Shown: positions 63,333 to 64,000 of the stretch, piece by piece
Layout of the letters: each line of letters begins with the position of its first letter
How positions within the stretch are numbered: position 1 is the first letter of the stretch
Assembly (NCBI GenBank): GCA_052389895.1
Contig: JBQTHM010000023.1
Location: 1 to 64,000, forward strand
DNA: 64,000 nucleotides
Source: CAVVXX01 sp052389895
Lineage (GTDB): Bacteria; Pseudomonadota; Alphaproteobacteria; Micropepsales; Micropepsaceae
Reading direction: 5' to 3'
The notes under the pieces: generated by a model
What the model was told of the DNA's origin: nothing
The model's database searches: none
Seen by the model: only the letters and a program-made list of their open reading frames with translations
Translations under genes and position numbers: made by a program

Positions 63333-63417
63333 CCAGCGCTTGCCGCCGCTGCCGCCGCTGTTGTAAGCCCACGCCGTCTCACGCGGTTATCCCGGGGCGC
63401 TGGCCCCAAGGCGTCCC

Positions 63418-64000
63418 ATGAATATTCACGAGTATCAGGCAAAAGAGATCTTGCGCGGCTTCGGCGTTCCGGTGCCGCGCGGATTGCCCGCCTTCAGCGC
63501 GGACGAAGCGCACGCCGCGGCGCAAAAATTGGGCGGTTCCGTCTGGGTCGTGAAGGCGCAGATCCACGCCGGGGGACGCGGCAAGGCCGGCGGTATCAAG
63601 CTCGCGCGCAACTTTGACGAAGTAAAAGCGGAAGCCGTGCGCATGCTGGGCAAGACCCTGGTGACACATCAGACCGGGCCCAAGGGACGAATCGTGCGGC
63701 GGCTTTACATTGAAGAGGCATGTGAAATCGCCGGCGAGCTATATCTTTCCGAGCTGGTAGACCGCACGGCCGGCCGCGTTGCCTTCATTGCCTCCACCGA
63801 AGGAGGCACGAACATCGAAGAGGTCGCTAGGCGCACGCCGGAAAAAATTTCCATGTTCCACGTCGATCCGGCCGAAGGCTACAGCCCCTTCATCGGGCGC
63901 GATATTGCAGGCGTGCTGAAAGTTTCCGGCGAGGCGGCAAAACAATGCGGCGCGCTGACCGAAAAGCTGTATGCGGCTTTCATAGCCAAGGACATGAGCC
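63418..64000 (+). CDS. sucC: Succinyl-CoA ligase beta subunit SucC (5' part)
   Basis: The first ~194 residues are in the window; the gene continues beyond 64000. MNIHEYQAKEILRGFGVPVP is the family start. The ATP-grasp part includes VVKAQIHAGGRGKAGGIKLA and LYLSELVDRTAGRVAFIASTEGG. It makes ATP or GTP from succinyl-CoA in the TCA cycle. A hairpin (GGGGC-GCTG-GCCCC, 63394-63407) lies just upstream of the start. sucD is expected next. Confidence 0.96.
   Translation, partial: MNIHEYQAKEILRGFGVPVPRGLPAFSADEAHAAAQKLGGSVWVVKAQIHAGGRGKAGGIKLARNFDEVKAEAVRMLGKTLVTHQTGPKGRIVRRLYIEEACEIAGELYLSELVDRTAGRVAFIASTEGGTNIEEVARRTPEKISMFHVDPAEGYSPFIGRDIAGVLKVSGEAAKQCGALTEKLYAAFIAKDMS

Noticed and set aside
63335..63362. 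GCCGCCGCT tandem repeat upstream of sucC
   Set aside because: Two imperfect copies only, in a GC-rich context; not a significant repeat.

Overview
The window looks like part of the main chromosome of an alphaproteobacterium. Base composition is GC-rich with G/C-biased third positions. Markers include Irr (a Fur relative typical of Alphaproteobacteria), the fabA-fabB-fabI set, an alphaproteobacterial Mic60-like protein beside hemY/hemD/hemC, a ~1600-residue NAD-glutamate dehydrogenase, a CC0125/CC1285-type lipoprotein, DUF4893 and DUF4908 proteins, PhaR/PhaB, and a ccmABCDG operon followed by the dapF-mtaB-ftsY-yciB and ffh-rpsP-rimM-trmD-rplS blocks. I cannot fix the order or genus from sequence alone. 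No phage, transposon, CRISPR array or rRNA was found. This is essentially housekeeping sequence.

Layout. 1-6.3 kb: tail of an unknown membrane protein, then yqeY-dnaG-rpoD (replication primase and main sigma factor) on the minus strand, with carA divergent. 6.3-10.6 kb: DUF3052 and DUF4893 genes and a fabA-fabB-fabI unsaturated fatty acid operon on the minus strand, divergent from irr. An ICE-like palindrome (iron control element) lies between fabA and irr. 10.6-15.2 kb: carboxylesterase, acyl-CoA synthetase, an IalB-like protein and a lipoprotein. 15.2-18.9 kb: a self-contained efflux operon (TetR, HlyD-type adaptor, ABC ATPase, ABC-2 permease) with a strong palindromic operator. 19-25 kb: a CHAP-domain protein, a ~1 kb gene-free stretch with a near-perfect parS site and several hairpins, then K+ transport genes (kup and a KefB-like antiporter) and tRNA-Thr(CGT). 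25-31.9 kb: hemC-hemD-mic60-hemY, divergent from tsaD, then xth. 32-40.4 kb: CYTH/CHAD protein, NAD-glutamate dehydrogenase and two proteins of unknown function. 40.5-46 kb: acnA, DUF1223, and a PAS-GGDEF-EAL protein that should be a phosphodiesterase. 46-51 kb: phaR divergent from phaB, the ccmABCDG cytochrome c maturation operon, and a MarR regulator. 51-60.7 kb: dapF-mtaB-ftsY-yciB (minus), an S9 peptidase, and ffh-rpsP-rimM-trmD-rplS (plus). 60.8-64 kb: mdh, a tandem GNAT protein, a small membrane protein, and the start of sucC.

How the genes work together: SRP (ffh) and its receptor (ftsY) lie in neighbouring operons with ribosome and tRNA maturation genes. Haem synthesis (hemC, hemD, hemY) and cytochrome c maturation (ccm) are both present, as is a regulator of the haem-responsive Irr type. 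mdh, acnA and sucC supply TCA-cycle steps. Many genes are joined by ATGA, GTGA or TTGA stop/start overlaps, which indicates translational coupling. I did not find an obviously new multi-gene defence or metabolic system. The observations most worth a second look are the ICE palindrome, the parS site and structured intergenic region, the TetR gene without a normal start codon, the Ala/Gly/Pro/Met-rich insertion in RpoD, and the tandem GNAT gene between mdh and sucC.
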